DNA from: Terriglobia bacterium
GTDB lineage: Bacteria; Acidobacteriota; Terriglobia; JAIQFV01
Length of the DNA stretch: 55,464 nt
Reading direction: 5' to 3'
Assembly (NCBI GenBank): GCA_028716525.1
Contig: JAQUPQ010000028.1
Span: 1 to 55,464, forward strand
The number at the start of each line of letters is the position of its first letter. Position 1 is the stretch's first letter. A program made the translations under genes and the position numbers. Shown here in pieces: positions 8,167 to 15,955 of this stretch. The notes under the pieces are model-generated. The model was not told the DNA's origin, ran no database searches, and saw only the letters and a list, made by a program, of their open reading frames with translations.

Positions 8167-9453
8167 TCAGGCTCTAATGAAATTCCGGAATTTACCCGGC
8201 GAAGCGTCGTAGCCCGGAAAGACCCGGCTCAGGTTGGTGCAGCCGAGATGTTTGGAGACGATTTCCGAGAAGACATCGCGGAAATCCGTGGTCAGCGCCA
8301 GGTCGCGGTTTTCATAGAGCTGGCGTTCATCAAGACCCGGCCATTGGCCGTAGACTTTGCCGCCCTTCACATTGCCGCCCAGCACGAACATGCAATTGGC
8401 GTGACCGTGATCGGTGCCGCGATTGCCGTTCTCGCGCGTGGTGCGTCCGAATTCCGACATCGTCAGGATAACGATATCCTCCATACGGTCGCCGAGATCG
8501 GTATACAACGCCGCGATGGCTTGGCTGAACTCCCGCAAGCGATTTGCCAGCTGTCCCTGCACGTTGCCCTCGCCGACGTGATGATCCCATCCGCCGATGT
8601 CTGTGAAGGCAATTTCCATTCCCACGTTGGATTTGATGAGCTGGGCAATCTGTTTGAGGCTGTTGCCCAACGGTCCGTTCGGATACACGGCGCCGTTTTC
8701 AGGCTGAAATTGCTGGGGATTCGCTTTTTTCAAGAATTGAACCGCCTCGAAACTTTCGGCTCCGGTGGCGCGGACCGCATCTTGAGAATTGCCCGCGTAG
8801 AGCGTCTCGAACGCTTCGGTCATGGCATCGGTGAACTTGCCGGCGCGAATTCCAAAATCGTTCACATTGGCGAGCGCGACGGTGGGCGCGGAACCATACA
8901 GGCTGCGCGGCATTTGGGGACTCAAGGCAATTCCTCGAAACGGAGTGGCGCCGGATTCGCGTTGCGTCTGCATAATGCGATTCAACCAGCCGTCGGGTGT
9001 CGATTTAACCCCGGGTGTGCCCGACTCCATGAAATCCTGGGCGTCGAAATGCGAGCGAGTGTTATCGGGAGAGCCGGCCGCATGGATGATGGCGAGGTGC
9101 TTGGCATCATAGAGGGGTTTGAACGCCTCCAACGACGGATGCAGGGCAAAAAACCCATCCAAGTCAATGGCCGTCGTGGCATCGCCGGCCTTGGGCGCGG
9201 GAATCGCGATAGTGGGACGCAGGCGATAATAATTTTGCTCGGCGAACGGCACAACGATGTTCAAGCCGTCGGCAGCGCCGCGTTGAAAGATGGCAATAAG
9301 AATCTTGCGTTTTTGTGAGGCGCTGAGATTGGAGTCCAGCGCATCACGCAGCGAGGACGCCCGCAAAAGAAATTTGGGCATGGAAGTCAGGCTGGCCAAA
9401 CTGGCGGCCGCCAAACCGCTCGATTTCAAGAAAAAGCGCCGTGACATGGCCAT
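8167..9453 (-). CDS. DUF1501 protein with Tat signal
   Basis: About 428 residues. The N-terminus SRRFFLKSSGLAAASL is a twin-arginine export signal. The body matches DUF1501 (sulfatase-like fold seen in many Planctomycetes and Acidobacteria): RSHFDAQDFMESG, the DIGGWDHH segment, and MSEFGRTTRENGNRGTDHGH near the end. The biochemical role is not established. The start at 9453 is chosen to leave a short n-region before the Tat motif; 9447 is equally possible. It lies 24 bp downstream of the DUF1800 gene and is almost certainly co-transcribed. The two families are habitual neighbours, so a joint exported function is inferred. Confidence 0.88.
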   Translation of the reverse strand: MAMSRRFFLKSSGLAAASLASLTSMPKFLLRASSLRDALDSNLSASQKRKILIAIFQRGAADGLNIVVPFAEQNYYRLRPTIAIPAPKAGDATTAIDLDGFFALHPSLEAFKPLYDAKHLAIIHAAGSPDNTRSHFDAQDFMESGTPGVKSTPDGWLNRIMQTQRESGATPFRGIALSPQMPRSLYGSAPTVALANVNDFGIRAGKFTDAMTEAFETLYAGNSQDAVRATGAESFEAVQFLKKANPQQFQPENGAVYPNGPLGNSLKQIAQLIKSNVGMEIAFTDIGGWDHHVGEGNVQGQLANRLREFSQAIAALYTDLGDRMEDIVILTMSEFGRTTRENGNRGTDHGHANCMFVLGGNVKGGKVYGQWPGLDERQLYENRDLALTTDFRDVFSEIVSKHLGCTNLSRVFPGYDASPGKFRNFIRA

Positions 9454-9494
9454 GGCAAATACCCCCGCCAAAATGAATTTAAAGTATCACCCCT

Positions 9495-11291
9495 TCACCG
9501 CCGCTGAAATTCCGGTGATCCCATAATCAATCCCGCCACTTCCACCGGCAGCGCCCGTGTCTGTGTATCCTGAGGCGTGTCCGGCGGAATCATTTGTGTG
9601 TTGGTGGCTTCGAGTTTGCCGGCGTCTTTGTTGAGAGCTGCCCGCGTCGTATCGCTCAACTGTCCATTCAGGTACACACGAACCAATTGCGTACGAACCG
9701 CTTCCGCTTGCGAAGGATCGATTCCCTTCAAGAGGTTCAGGAGGTCGACATTCGTGCCGGGAATCTTGTTGGCGGCCAGCGCCATCGCAAAATTCAAGCG
9801 CGTGAGAAGTGTTCCGCTGTTCAACCACTCATCGGCGCGGTCCGGATAGCCGGTGGGCGCCTGGTACTGGAACAACGGCTGGCCCATGCGGGCAATCAGC
9901 TGCAACAGCGCCGGTGAAGCCGTAGTGTCGCCTCCCGAGGTCCGGATGGCGCTGACCACCAGCTCGAACGGCGATTTCACCTTGGCGCGGTAAGCGTCTT
10001 TGGAATTGAATTCCGGCGAATAAAAGATGGTGCGCAACATCTCGCGGATGTCGCCGTCGGTCTTCAGATAGGTTTGCGCCACACGATCCACCAGCGAGGC
10101 CGACGGCGTGTCGGATACGAAGCGGGTCACGAGTTTTTTGGCGATGAAGTGGGCCGTGGAGGGATGATGCACCAGGATGTTGATGACCTCTTCGCCGTCC
10201 TGTTCGCCGTGGTTGTGAATGGTATGGCCCAACACGACCTTGGTTCCGTTGTCATGCAGGCGCGGGTTGAAGAAGAAATCGCCGCCCTGCCGGGGATTTC
10301 GAATGGTCCAACCGGTAAAACAGCGGGCCACTTCGGTGACGTCCTTTTGCGTGTAACCGCCGTCGACCCCCAGGGTGTGGAGTTCCATCAGTTCACGCGC
10401 GTAGTTTTCATTTAATCCACGGCGGGCTAGGTTCGCCTGTTGTTGAGGGCGAGCGGACGGGATCGGCTGCCCGAAGCGGCCAAATCGCCGAACATTTCGC
10501 GGATGCGGGTTGTCGAGGCGCGCGTTGGGATCCACGCTCAACCAATTGTCGAGATAAAACATCATGGCGGGTGAGTGGGCAGTCGCTTCGACCAAATCCT
10601 TGAATTTGCCCAGGGCGTTGGGGCGGATGACGTCACGATCGTATTCCGTGAGCAACCAGCGGTCGGCGCCTTTGCCGGCAAAAATATTGAAATGGTTTTC
10701 CCAGAAGTTCACCATTTCTTCATCGAGCTGCCGTTCGCTGTAGACGGCGCGCAGCACTTCGGATTGTTGTAACTGCCGGATGACTTCCTGAGGATTACGA
10801 AACTGCATGTCGGGATTCTGAGCCGCCAGGGCTTCCATGATTTCCAGGCGCCGTTGTTGAGCTTTCTTCAAGGCCCCGGGAGAGCCCGCGGGCTCCTGGC
10901 CTGCTTCTCCGGCCATCTTGTCTTCCGTTGCCGCCATGGCTTGTTGAATCTGTTTGATGACGTTGGGCGGCGGAAATATGGCCGCCAGTTCGAGAGAACC
11001 CATCGAGAGGGTGTCGAGGCCGGAAAGTTTTTGCGCCACCTGGGAATCGGCAATAGATTCGGGATGCAGTTGTTGTTCGATGAAATTTTTCAGGCCCGTC
11101 TCCTGGACGCGCTCCACATCGCCGGGGCGAATGCCGTAAGTCAGGCGATTGAGAACATGGATGATCTGCTCGTTGCCGCTGAGCGTGTTCGAAGATAAGG
11201 CGGTCTCGGATGCCGCAACGCTTTGAAGGAGCGGCATGAAGGGGTCAAGTACGAGGCCGGCCAAAACAAGTAAACGCAGCAGTGAATTCAT
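9495..11291 (-). CDS. DUF1800 protein, secreted
   Basis: A 598-residue protein with a signal peptide (LLRLLVLAGLVLDPFMPLLQS). DUF1800 hallmarks are present: NRLTYGIRPGDVERV near the start, a conserved ENYARELMELHTLGVDGGYT segment, and EVARCFTGWTI following it. Function in the family is unknown. The start has AAGGTGGA upstream. It is the first gene of a two-gene operon with the DUF1501 gene. A Gln/Ala-rich stretch around residues 120-155 may be a linker or coiled region. Confidence 0.88.
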   Translation of the reverse strand: MNSLLRLLVLAGLVLDPFMPLLQSVAASETALSSNTLSGNEQIIHVLNRLTYGIRPGDVERVQETGLKNFIEQQLHPESIADSQVAQKLSGLDTLSMGSLELAAIFPPPNVIKQIQQAMAATEDKMAGEAGQEPAGSPGALKKAQQRRLEIMEALAAQNPDMQFRNPQEVIRQLQQSEVLRAVYSERQLDEEMVNFWENHFNIFAGKGADRWLLTEYDRDVIRPNALGKFKDLVEATAHSPAMMFYLDNWLSVDPNARLDNPHPRNVRRFGRFGQPIPSARPQQQANLARRGLNENYARELMELHTLGVDGGYTQKDVTEVARCFTGWTIRNPRQGGDFFFNPRLHDNGTKVVLGHTIHNHGEQDGEEVINILVHHPSTAHFIAKKLVTRFVSDTPSASLVDRVAQTYLKTDGDIREMLRTIFYSPEFNSKDAYRAKVKSPFELVVSAIRTSGGDTTASPALLQLIARMGQPLFQYQAPTGYPDRADEWLNSGTLLTRLNFAMALAANKIPGTNVDLLNLLKGIDPSQAEAVRTQLVRVYLNGQLSDTTRAALNKDAGKLEATNTQMIPPDTPQDTQTRALPVEVAGLIMGSPEFQRR

Positions 11292-11480
11292 AGTTCCACC
11301 TTCAAAGCGGATCAGTTGCTTTTCAGGAGTTCTGTCTTACCACTCCCGGGTTTTCAAATGTCTTGTTGGACTGCTGTGAGATTAGACCACAAATGGCCGA
11401 AAAAGGTTTATTTGTCGGACGCCGGGCTTCGAAAAGAGGGCGAGGCGAGTTGTTCAAGCGCGGATGAGATCCGATGTAAA

Positions 11481-12041
11481 TCAAATCAACTTTTGAATTT
11501 GGAGGGCGACTTTTTTCATCAGGCTGGGAGAGTAGCCGGGATACTCCTGCACGATGTTTCCGTTGCGATCCAGCAGAAAGCTTGTGGGAAATCCCGTGAC
11601 GTTATATTCATCGGAGATTTCACCGGGATCGATCACAATGGGATAACCCATTCTCTTTTCGGTCACAAAACTTTTGATGTCCTTGAGATCGCTGTTATCG
11701 GAGATTCCCAGGACAACAAAACCCTTGTCGCGATACATATTATAGAGGTCGACCAGCTCAGGAACTTCCACGTTGCAGGGGCCGCACCACACCGCCCAGA
11801 AATTAACCAACACCACTTTGCCGCGAAAATCGCTGAGTTTCACATCCTTGCCGTCCAGGTTCTTTGCCGTGAAATCCGGCGCCGGCGCTCCCTGGGTCGC
11901 CGCTTGCTTGGATTCGGCGGTGGGTTTGGAGTACCGGCTGCATGCTTCCGGCGCCATCAACAAAGAGCCCAACACAGCCAACGACAGCGTGGCCTTCAAG
12001 AATTCCTGCCGACGACCATTGGATTCCATACCCGGGCCCAT
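11481..12041 (-). CDS. TlpA/ResA-like thiol-disulfide oxidoreductase
   Basis: A 186-residue exported thioredoxin-fold protein. The N-terminus has a twin-arginine-like NGRRQEFLKA followed by a hydrophobic stretch ending near EACSRYS. A Cys is there, but the preceding residues are not a clean lipobox. The thioredoxin-like domain spans ~50-185: APDFTAKNLDGKDVKLSDFRGK, active site WCGPC, and a TGFPTSFLLD cis-Pro loop. The family reduces apocytochrome c or other envelope disulfides, receiving electrons through CcdA. It follows ccdA by 44 bp on the same strand, supporting that pathway. Confidence 0.88.
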   Translation of the reverse strand: MGPGMESNGRRQEFLKATLSLAVLGSLLMAPEACSRYSKPTAESKQAATQGAPAPDFTAKNLDGKDVKLSDFRGKVVLVNFWAVWCGPCNVEVPELVDLYNMYRDKGFVVLGISDNSDLKDIKSFVTEKRMGYPIVIDPGEISDEYNVTGFPTSFLLDRNGNIVQEYPGYSPSLMKKVALQIQKLI

Positions 12042-12085
12042 AAATCCTGCTTACCTTTCTTTTACCGCGTTCATGTCGGCAGCGC

Positions 12086-12817
12086 TCACAGCGCGAACCG
12101 ATTCAGGAACGAAAATTTTTGTGCCAGCCAGTTCAGGTTGTTGGTCAGAATCAACGCCCCGATGGCAATGAGCAGAATGCCGCTGACCACTTCGACCACG
12201 CGCAAGTGTTTCTTGAAGGCATTGTAAAAGCTCATGAACTTGTTGAGACTTAATCCCACAATCAAAAACGGCAGACCGAGTCCCAATGAATATATGGTCA
12301 GGAGCCACACTCCCTGCCACACACTGTTGCGTGTTGCGGCAATGGTTAAGATGCCGGCCAGGATGGGACCGATGCAGGGCGTCCATCCAAACGCAAAGGC
12401 CAGACCGATAAGAAACGATCCACCGATGCCCGCTCCTCCGGCGTTTTGAAATCGTTTTTCTCGATAGAGCAGGCCGATCTTGAACAGCCCGATCAAGTGG
12501 AGGCCGAACACAATAATAATGATGCCGGCAATCTGCAGAAAAAGGCGATGGTGGCGGTGGATGGCGCGTCCGGCAGAGGTGGCGGAGGCCCCCAAAGCCA
12601 CAAACACAACCGTGAAGCCGAGCACGAACATCAGGGAGTGGATCAGCAAGCGACCCATACGGCCCTTGCCGGCGGTCTCTTCCTCACGAATGTCCTGAAC
12701 GGAGACCCCGGTGATATACGACAGGTAGGCGGGCACCAGCGGCAGCACACACGGGGAGAGAAACGAAACAATCCCCGCGACAAATGCTGTAATCAAACCA
12801 ATATTAGAACTTTCCAT
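12086..12817 (-). CDS. ccdA: CcdA-type thiol-disulfide transporter
   Basis: A 243-residue polytopic membrane protein with about six transmembrane helices. The first helix region has SFLSPCVLPLVPAYLSYITG with the conserved PC-x-LP motif, and the fourth has FGWTPCIGPILAGIL with its matching Pro-Cys. These two Cys are the redox pair of CcdA/DsbD-type transporters, which carry reducing equivalents from cytoplasmic thioredoxin to the outside. It is the first gene of an operon with a TlpA-like partner. Length and topology fit CcdA rather than full DsbD. Confidence 0.9.
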   Translation of the reverse strand: MESSNIGLITAFVAGIVSFLSPCVLPLVPAYLSYITGVSVQDIREEETAGKGRMGRLLIHSLMFVLGFTVVFVALGASATSAGRAIHRHHRLFLQIAGIIIIVFGLHLIGLFKIGLLYREKRFQNAGGAGIGGSFLIGLAFAFGWTPCIGPILAGILTIAATRNSVWQGVWLLTIYSLGLGLPFLIVGLSLNKFMSFYNAFKKHLRVVEVVSGILLIAIGALILTNNLNWLAQKFSFLNRFAL

Positions 12818-12999
12818 ATCGAAAGGGAGCCCCTGCGCTGGTCGTGGCTGGAGTGGCTATGATAGCATACGGTTTTTGGATTTCCAGCCTCGACTCCCGG
12901 CGGTCGGCGCTACTCGTGATTCAGAACCTCCCGGTGGAGCGCAGCGCCCGGCGGGCGTTCGGCGCCGCTCGACGGAACTTCGTTGATTCCATTGCTTTG

Positions 13000-13212
13000 A
13001 TGAGAGTTTTAATAGGTAAATTCACCAAGATCTTTGTCGCCGTCATCGGCGGCAATGCCCTCTACTACATTTTTGAAGACAACCTGCCCGCAGTTTTCCG
13101 TCACCGCATCTTTGCCCTGGATTGGGGATTGCTGCTGGACCTGTGGATCTGCATTCTGTGCTGGTTGCTACTGGATTTCTCGAGCAAGCTGATTCAGCGC
13201 AGGCGAAGATAG
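13000..13212 (+). CDS. Small membrane protein, unknown function
   Basis: A 70-residue protein starting at ATG 13000 (MRVLIGKFTKIFVAVIGG), with two hydrophobic segments (about 7-25 and 43-62) and a basic C-terminal tail RRRR. The frame is open further upstream, but the upstream translation is not protein-like. There is no recognised family and no operon partner: it is divergent from ccdA and convergent with the next gene. Plausible but unproven. Confidence 0.45.
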   Translation: MRVLIGKFTKIFVAVIGGNALYYIFEDNLPAVFRHRIFALDWGLLLDLWICILCWLLLDFSSKLIQRRRR

Positions 13213-13321
13213 CACGCCCCCTCAGTGTTCCCGTGTAATTTTTTGTAATAGACAGTCTACGGATTATTTTTGCTGGCCGCGTGTAGAACTTCTCCCCGTC
13301 ACCCGAATCCTGGCACCCGAC

Positions 13322-13372
13322 ATCCGCCAATCCCCTAAAAATCTGGGAGACGCAAGCGAACCCCGGCGGACC
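13322..13372 (-). repeat. ~50-bp dispersed element, copy in minus orientation
   Basis: Reverse complement of the element at 36896-36946: GGTCCGCC, then a TCGCTTGCGTC core, then GGGGATTGGCGGAT. It is flanked by CACCCGGCACC-type decamers, as is the 36.9-kb copy. Confidence 0.65.
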
Positions 13373-13397
13373 TTCGGCCCGGCACCCGGCACCTGTT

Positions 13398-14594
13398 CTA
13401 CCGTGCCCACTTTTCCAACCAGGGTTTCAATTCCGGAAAACTTAAGCCCTCGCCCCGCCAAGCGTACTCACTCAATCCATCCATGGCGGTCCAGGTGGGG
13501 TGGTAGCGGGCGTAAATATCCTTTTCGGTGGGATCGCCCCAACTGCCGTCGGGATTTTGATGTGACAGAAGATACTCCATGCCGGCTCGGATTTCGGGGT
13601 CGTCGTTGGTCATACCGAAAGATTTCAGAGAGTCCAAAATTTCTCCCAGCATTTCGCTGTCGTCCGTCGCAATAGCGTCTTTCACACTGGATTTCAGGAA
13701 CCTGAATTCTTGCGGGAGCAGGGCGGGTGAAAGTTTATAAATGCTGTAATCGTTGAGTGTGTAGACGACGTGGGCCACGGCGAAGACGGAGTCGTAAAAG
13801 TCGGAATTATTGCCGTCCTCACGCCCGCGATAAGGTCGCATGCGGGGCAGCCATTTCAGGACGTCGGCATAATGGGCTCCCAGCTTGACGCCATATAGAT
13901 CGCCCGACCACGTCGCGATGAGCGCCTCGTACCAGACGCCATATCGGCTCATCATTTCGAGCGGAGTTTTGCACACCGTGCACACGGTGACCCCTCGTGA
14001 ATTGTATGCGCCGCATTTCGGGCACACGGCAGGCACATCACTCGGAGGCGGTTCGGTGATGGGATCAAAATTCAGGTAATCACGCGCTGTGAACCGCGCG
14101 GCGGCCAAGGCAATCTCTTTTTTGATCCGGGCATCAGCGAAACCTAATTCTCCGACCGTCTGATTTCCGAACGCCAGAAGCTCGACGGTGTCCACATCGG
14201 CGTTGCGCGGAACCGAAGGATGCCGGGCGCGCCAGCGACGGGCCAGTTCGACACCCATCCGCCAAGCTGTCCGCCTCAGTTTTTCATCCTTCATGGCCTC
14301 CGCCGTCGTGTAGAAACACCACAAGTAATCATGCCCGTGGTCGGAGAAGTTCCTCGGATTCCGGGCCGTGTGATAGATGAACCGAAGAGCACGATGAACC
14401 GCTCGATCGCGATCTTCTTCGGTAAATCGAGAGCCCGGCCAGAGAGGGTGCCGAGGTGCGGCTGTCGCGACGCGGTTGCGGGCTACTGGCCTCTTGTTCG
14501 GTTCCTGCTTCGCAGTGTTGGAAGCCAGGTGCGACACACCGAACCCCAAGGCGAAGGTCAGCAACAAGCCTGAATAAAGTGTCTGGACTCGCAT
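13398..14594 (-). CDS. Secreted alpha/alpha-toroid-like protein with zinc ribbon
   Basis: About 398 residues from ATG 14594 (AAGGGGAGA upstream). A signal peptide (SGLLLTFALGFGVSHLAS) is followed by helical repeats. A CPKC...CTVC pair (about residues 175-195) would bind one zinc. Near the C-terminus GMEYLLSHQNPDGSWGDPT is a QW-type motif of the prenyltransferase/squalene-cyclase-like alpha/alpha toroid. No DxDD motif for cyclase chemistry is seen, so enzymatic activity is doubtful. It could be a binding or surface protein. The combination with a zinc ribbon in an exported protein is odd. Family not recognised beyond the toroid repeat. Confidence 0.6.
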   Translation of the reverse strand: MRVQTLYSGLLLTFALGFGVSHLASNTAKQEPNKRPVARNRVATAAPRHPLWPGSRFTEEDRDRAVHRALRFIYHTARNPRNFSDHGHDYLWCFYTTAEAMKDEKLRRTAWRMGVELARRWRARHPSVPRNADVDTVELLAFGNQTVGELGFADARIKKEIALAAARFTARDYLNFDPITEPPPSDVPAVCPKCGAYNSRGVTVCTVCKTPLEMMSRYGVWYEALIATWSGDLYGVKLGAHYADVLKWLPRMRPYRGREDGNNSDFYDSVFAVAHVVYTLNDYSIYKLSPALLPQEFRFLKSSVKDAIATDDSEMLGEILDSLKSFGMTNDDPEIRAGMEYLLSHQNPDGSWGDPTEKDIYARYHPTWTAMDGLSEYAWRGEGLSFPELKPWLEKWAR

Positions 14595-14689
14595 GGTTCT
14601 CCCCTTTCGTTCCGGCAAAACCCCGGCCGCGGGGACTTTATCGTACACCAGACGGTTGGAGGTGCTGCCAAAAAATTTAAGGGTTGATT

Positions 14690-14706
14690 TTCGCCATTTG
14701 TTCGCC
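14690..14706 (+). promoter_or_regulatory. Direct repeat TTCGCC-N5-TTCGCC ahead of lexA
   Basis: Two TTCGCC hexamers 11 bp apart sit ~75 bp upstream of the lexA start, in the divergent region. This is a possible LexA operator by position and phasing only; LexA boxes of Acidobacteriota vary and this motif is not seen ahead of the pol IV gene. Confidence 0.25.
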
Positions 14707-14779
14707 TATGATGTTATTCCGTATTCCTGATTGTTCTGAAAGCGATCTCGGCACATCTTCGATTGGGAAGGGAACCCCC

Positions 14780-15460
14780 ATGCCGCTCACCAAGCGCCAA
14801 TATGAAGTCTTAAGATTCATCCAGTCATTTTTGCGGAAAAAGAAATATGCGCCCAGTTTCGATGAGATTCGAAAAGGCATGAAGCTGGGCTCGCTGGCGA
14901 CGGTGCACAAGCACATCAACACGCTGGAGCGCAAGGGCTGCCTGGCGCGCGATTACAATCGCAGCCGTTCGCTGCAGGTGGTGTCGATGCAGCCGCGCGG
15001 TGAAGCGCATGGTCGGACCGCGCCCCAGCCTGAGATGAGAGACGCGATTCAACGCCTGACGGTTCCCAGTTTGCGAACGCCCCGATTCGAGCTTCCGCTG
15101 TTGGGTCGCATCGCCGCCGGAAAACCCATTGAGGCCGTGCCGACCGATGAAACCATTTCGTTGGCGGATTTTGTCGGCAGCAAAAACGTTTTTGTGTTGA
15201 AGGTGCGGGGTGATTCCATGATCGACGATCACATCTGCGACGGCGATTTTGTGGTGGTCGAAAGCGTGGCGGACGCCCTCAACGGAGAAACGGTGGTGGC
15301 TCTGGTCAATAACTCCGATGCCACATTGAAACGGTTTTATCGCGAGAAGAACGGCAGAATCCGGTTGCAACCCGCCAATCCCTCGATGTCGCCCATGGTG
15401 TATGAGGCCGCAGAGGTTAAGATTCAGGGACGCGTGGTGGGAGTGTTGAGGAGATTCTGA
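14780..15460 (+). CDS. lexA: LexA repressor
   Basis: A 226-residue SOS repressor. The N-terminal winged HTH (residues 1-65: PLTKRQYEVLRFIQSFLRKK, SLATVHKHINTLERKG) is followed by a longer than usual linker and an S24 peptidase-like domain. The self-cleavage bond is Ala113-Gly114 in GRIAAGKPIEA. The catalytic dyad is Ser146 (GDSMIDDHI) and Lys184 (DATLKRF). The start is placed at ATG 14780 after GGGAAGGGAA; the frame is open further upstream but homology begins here. A DNA polymerase IV gene lies ~0.5 kb downstream, consistent with a damage-response neighbourhood. Confidence 0.95.
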   Translation: MPLTKRQYEVLRFIQSFLRKKKYAPSFDEIRKGMKLGSLATVHKHINTLERKGCLARDYNRSRSLQVVSMQPRGEAHGRTAPQPEMRDAIQRLTVPSLRTPRFELPLLGRIAAGKPIEAVPTDETISLADFVGSKNVFVLKVRGDSMIDDHICDGDFVVVESVADALNGETVVALVNNSDATLKRFYREKNGRIRLQPANPSMSPMVYEAAEVKIQGRVVGVLRRF

Positions 15461-15718
15461 GGTCAGCCGTCAGCTATCAGCTTTCAGTCATCAGCCTTCA
15501 ACGCGGAGTTTACTATGCAGGCTCATTGGTCCGACTGTCCTGATGCATTGGGCCTGCAGTCTGATGTCGGGTGTCAGCGTTGTCCTAATAGGGAAGGCGA
15601 TCAGGGCGAGGGATCGTGCTACGTGGCTGCTTTGGAGATACCTCCGGTTGAATCACCTCGAACAGCGGTGCAAGCGGCAATTGTGGCGGACACCAAATCT
15701 GTATAACGAACACGCGAA
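15461..15718. other. Intergenic region without a convincing gene
   Basis: It begins with degenerate decamers (TCAGCTATCAGC, TCAGTCATCAGC) of the kind found elsewhere in the window. A 63-codon frame (15515-15706) has no recognisable protein character. Confidence 0.5.
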
Positions 15719-15919
15719 ATGAATATCAATCGACTGGGGCTGTCTGCTTTGGTGATCCTCGTCTGCGTCATCCTCCTCTGTCTCTACCTTTTCTTTCATG
15801 TCCTAATGAGAATAGTCTTCGGCCAGTATCCAGGTCCGTTCGCTGCTGTTATTCTCTTGTCCGCATTGTTTTATTTGATTGTGTCAATGGTAAAGCGGAG
15901 ATTCAGAAATCCAAATTAG
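15719..15919 (+). CDS. Small hydrophobic protein, unknown
   Basis: A 66-residue frame starting at ATG 15719 with two clear transmembrane stretches (about 8-30 and 38-57) and a basic tail VKRRFRNPN. There is no clear ribosome binding site and no recognised family. It lies just ahead of the pol IV gene on the same strand. The membrane-protein composition supports it being real, but weakly. Confidence 0.4.
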   Translation: MNINRLGLSALVILVCVILLCLYLFFHVLMRIVFGQYPGPFAAVILLSALFYLIVSMVKRRFRNPN

Positions 15920-15955
15920 GACAACGCCCGGGTGTCTCATCATTTGACTTTCTCG

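Noticed and set aside
8248-9318. 356-codon plus-strand frame opposite the DUF1501 gene
   Set aside because: Antisense shadow; the minus-strand product has clear family motifs and a Tat signal.
15515-15706. 63-codon frame between lexA and dinB
   Set aside because: No start signal or domain, and it begins in repeat-like DNA.
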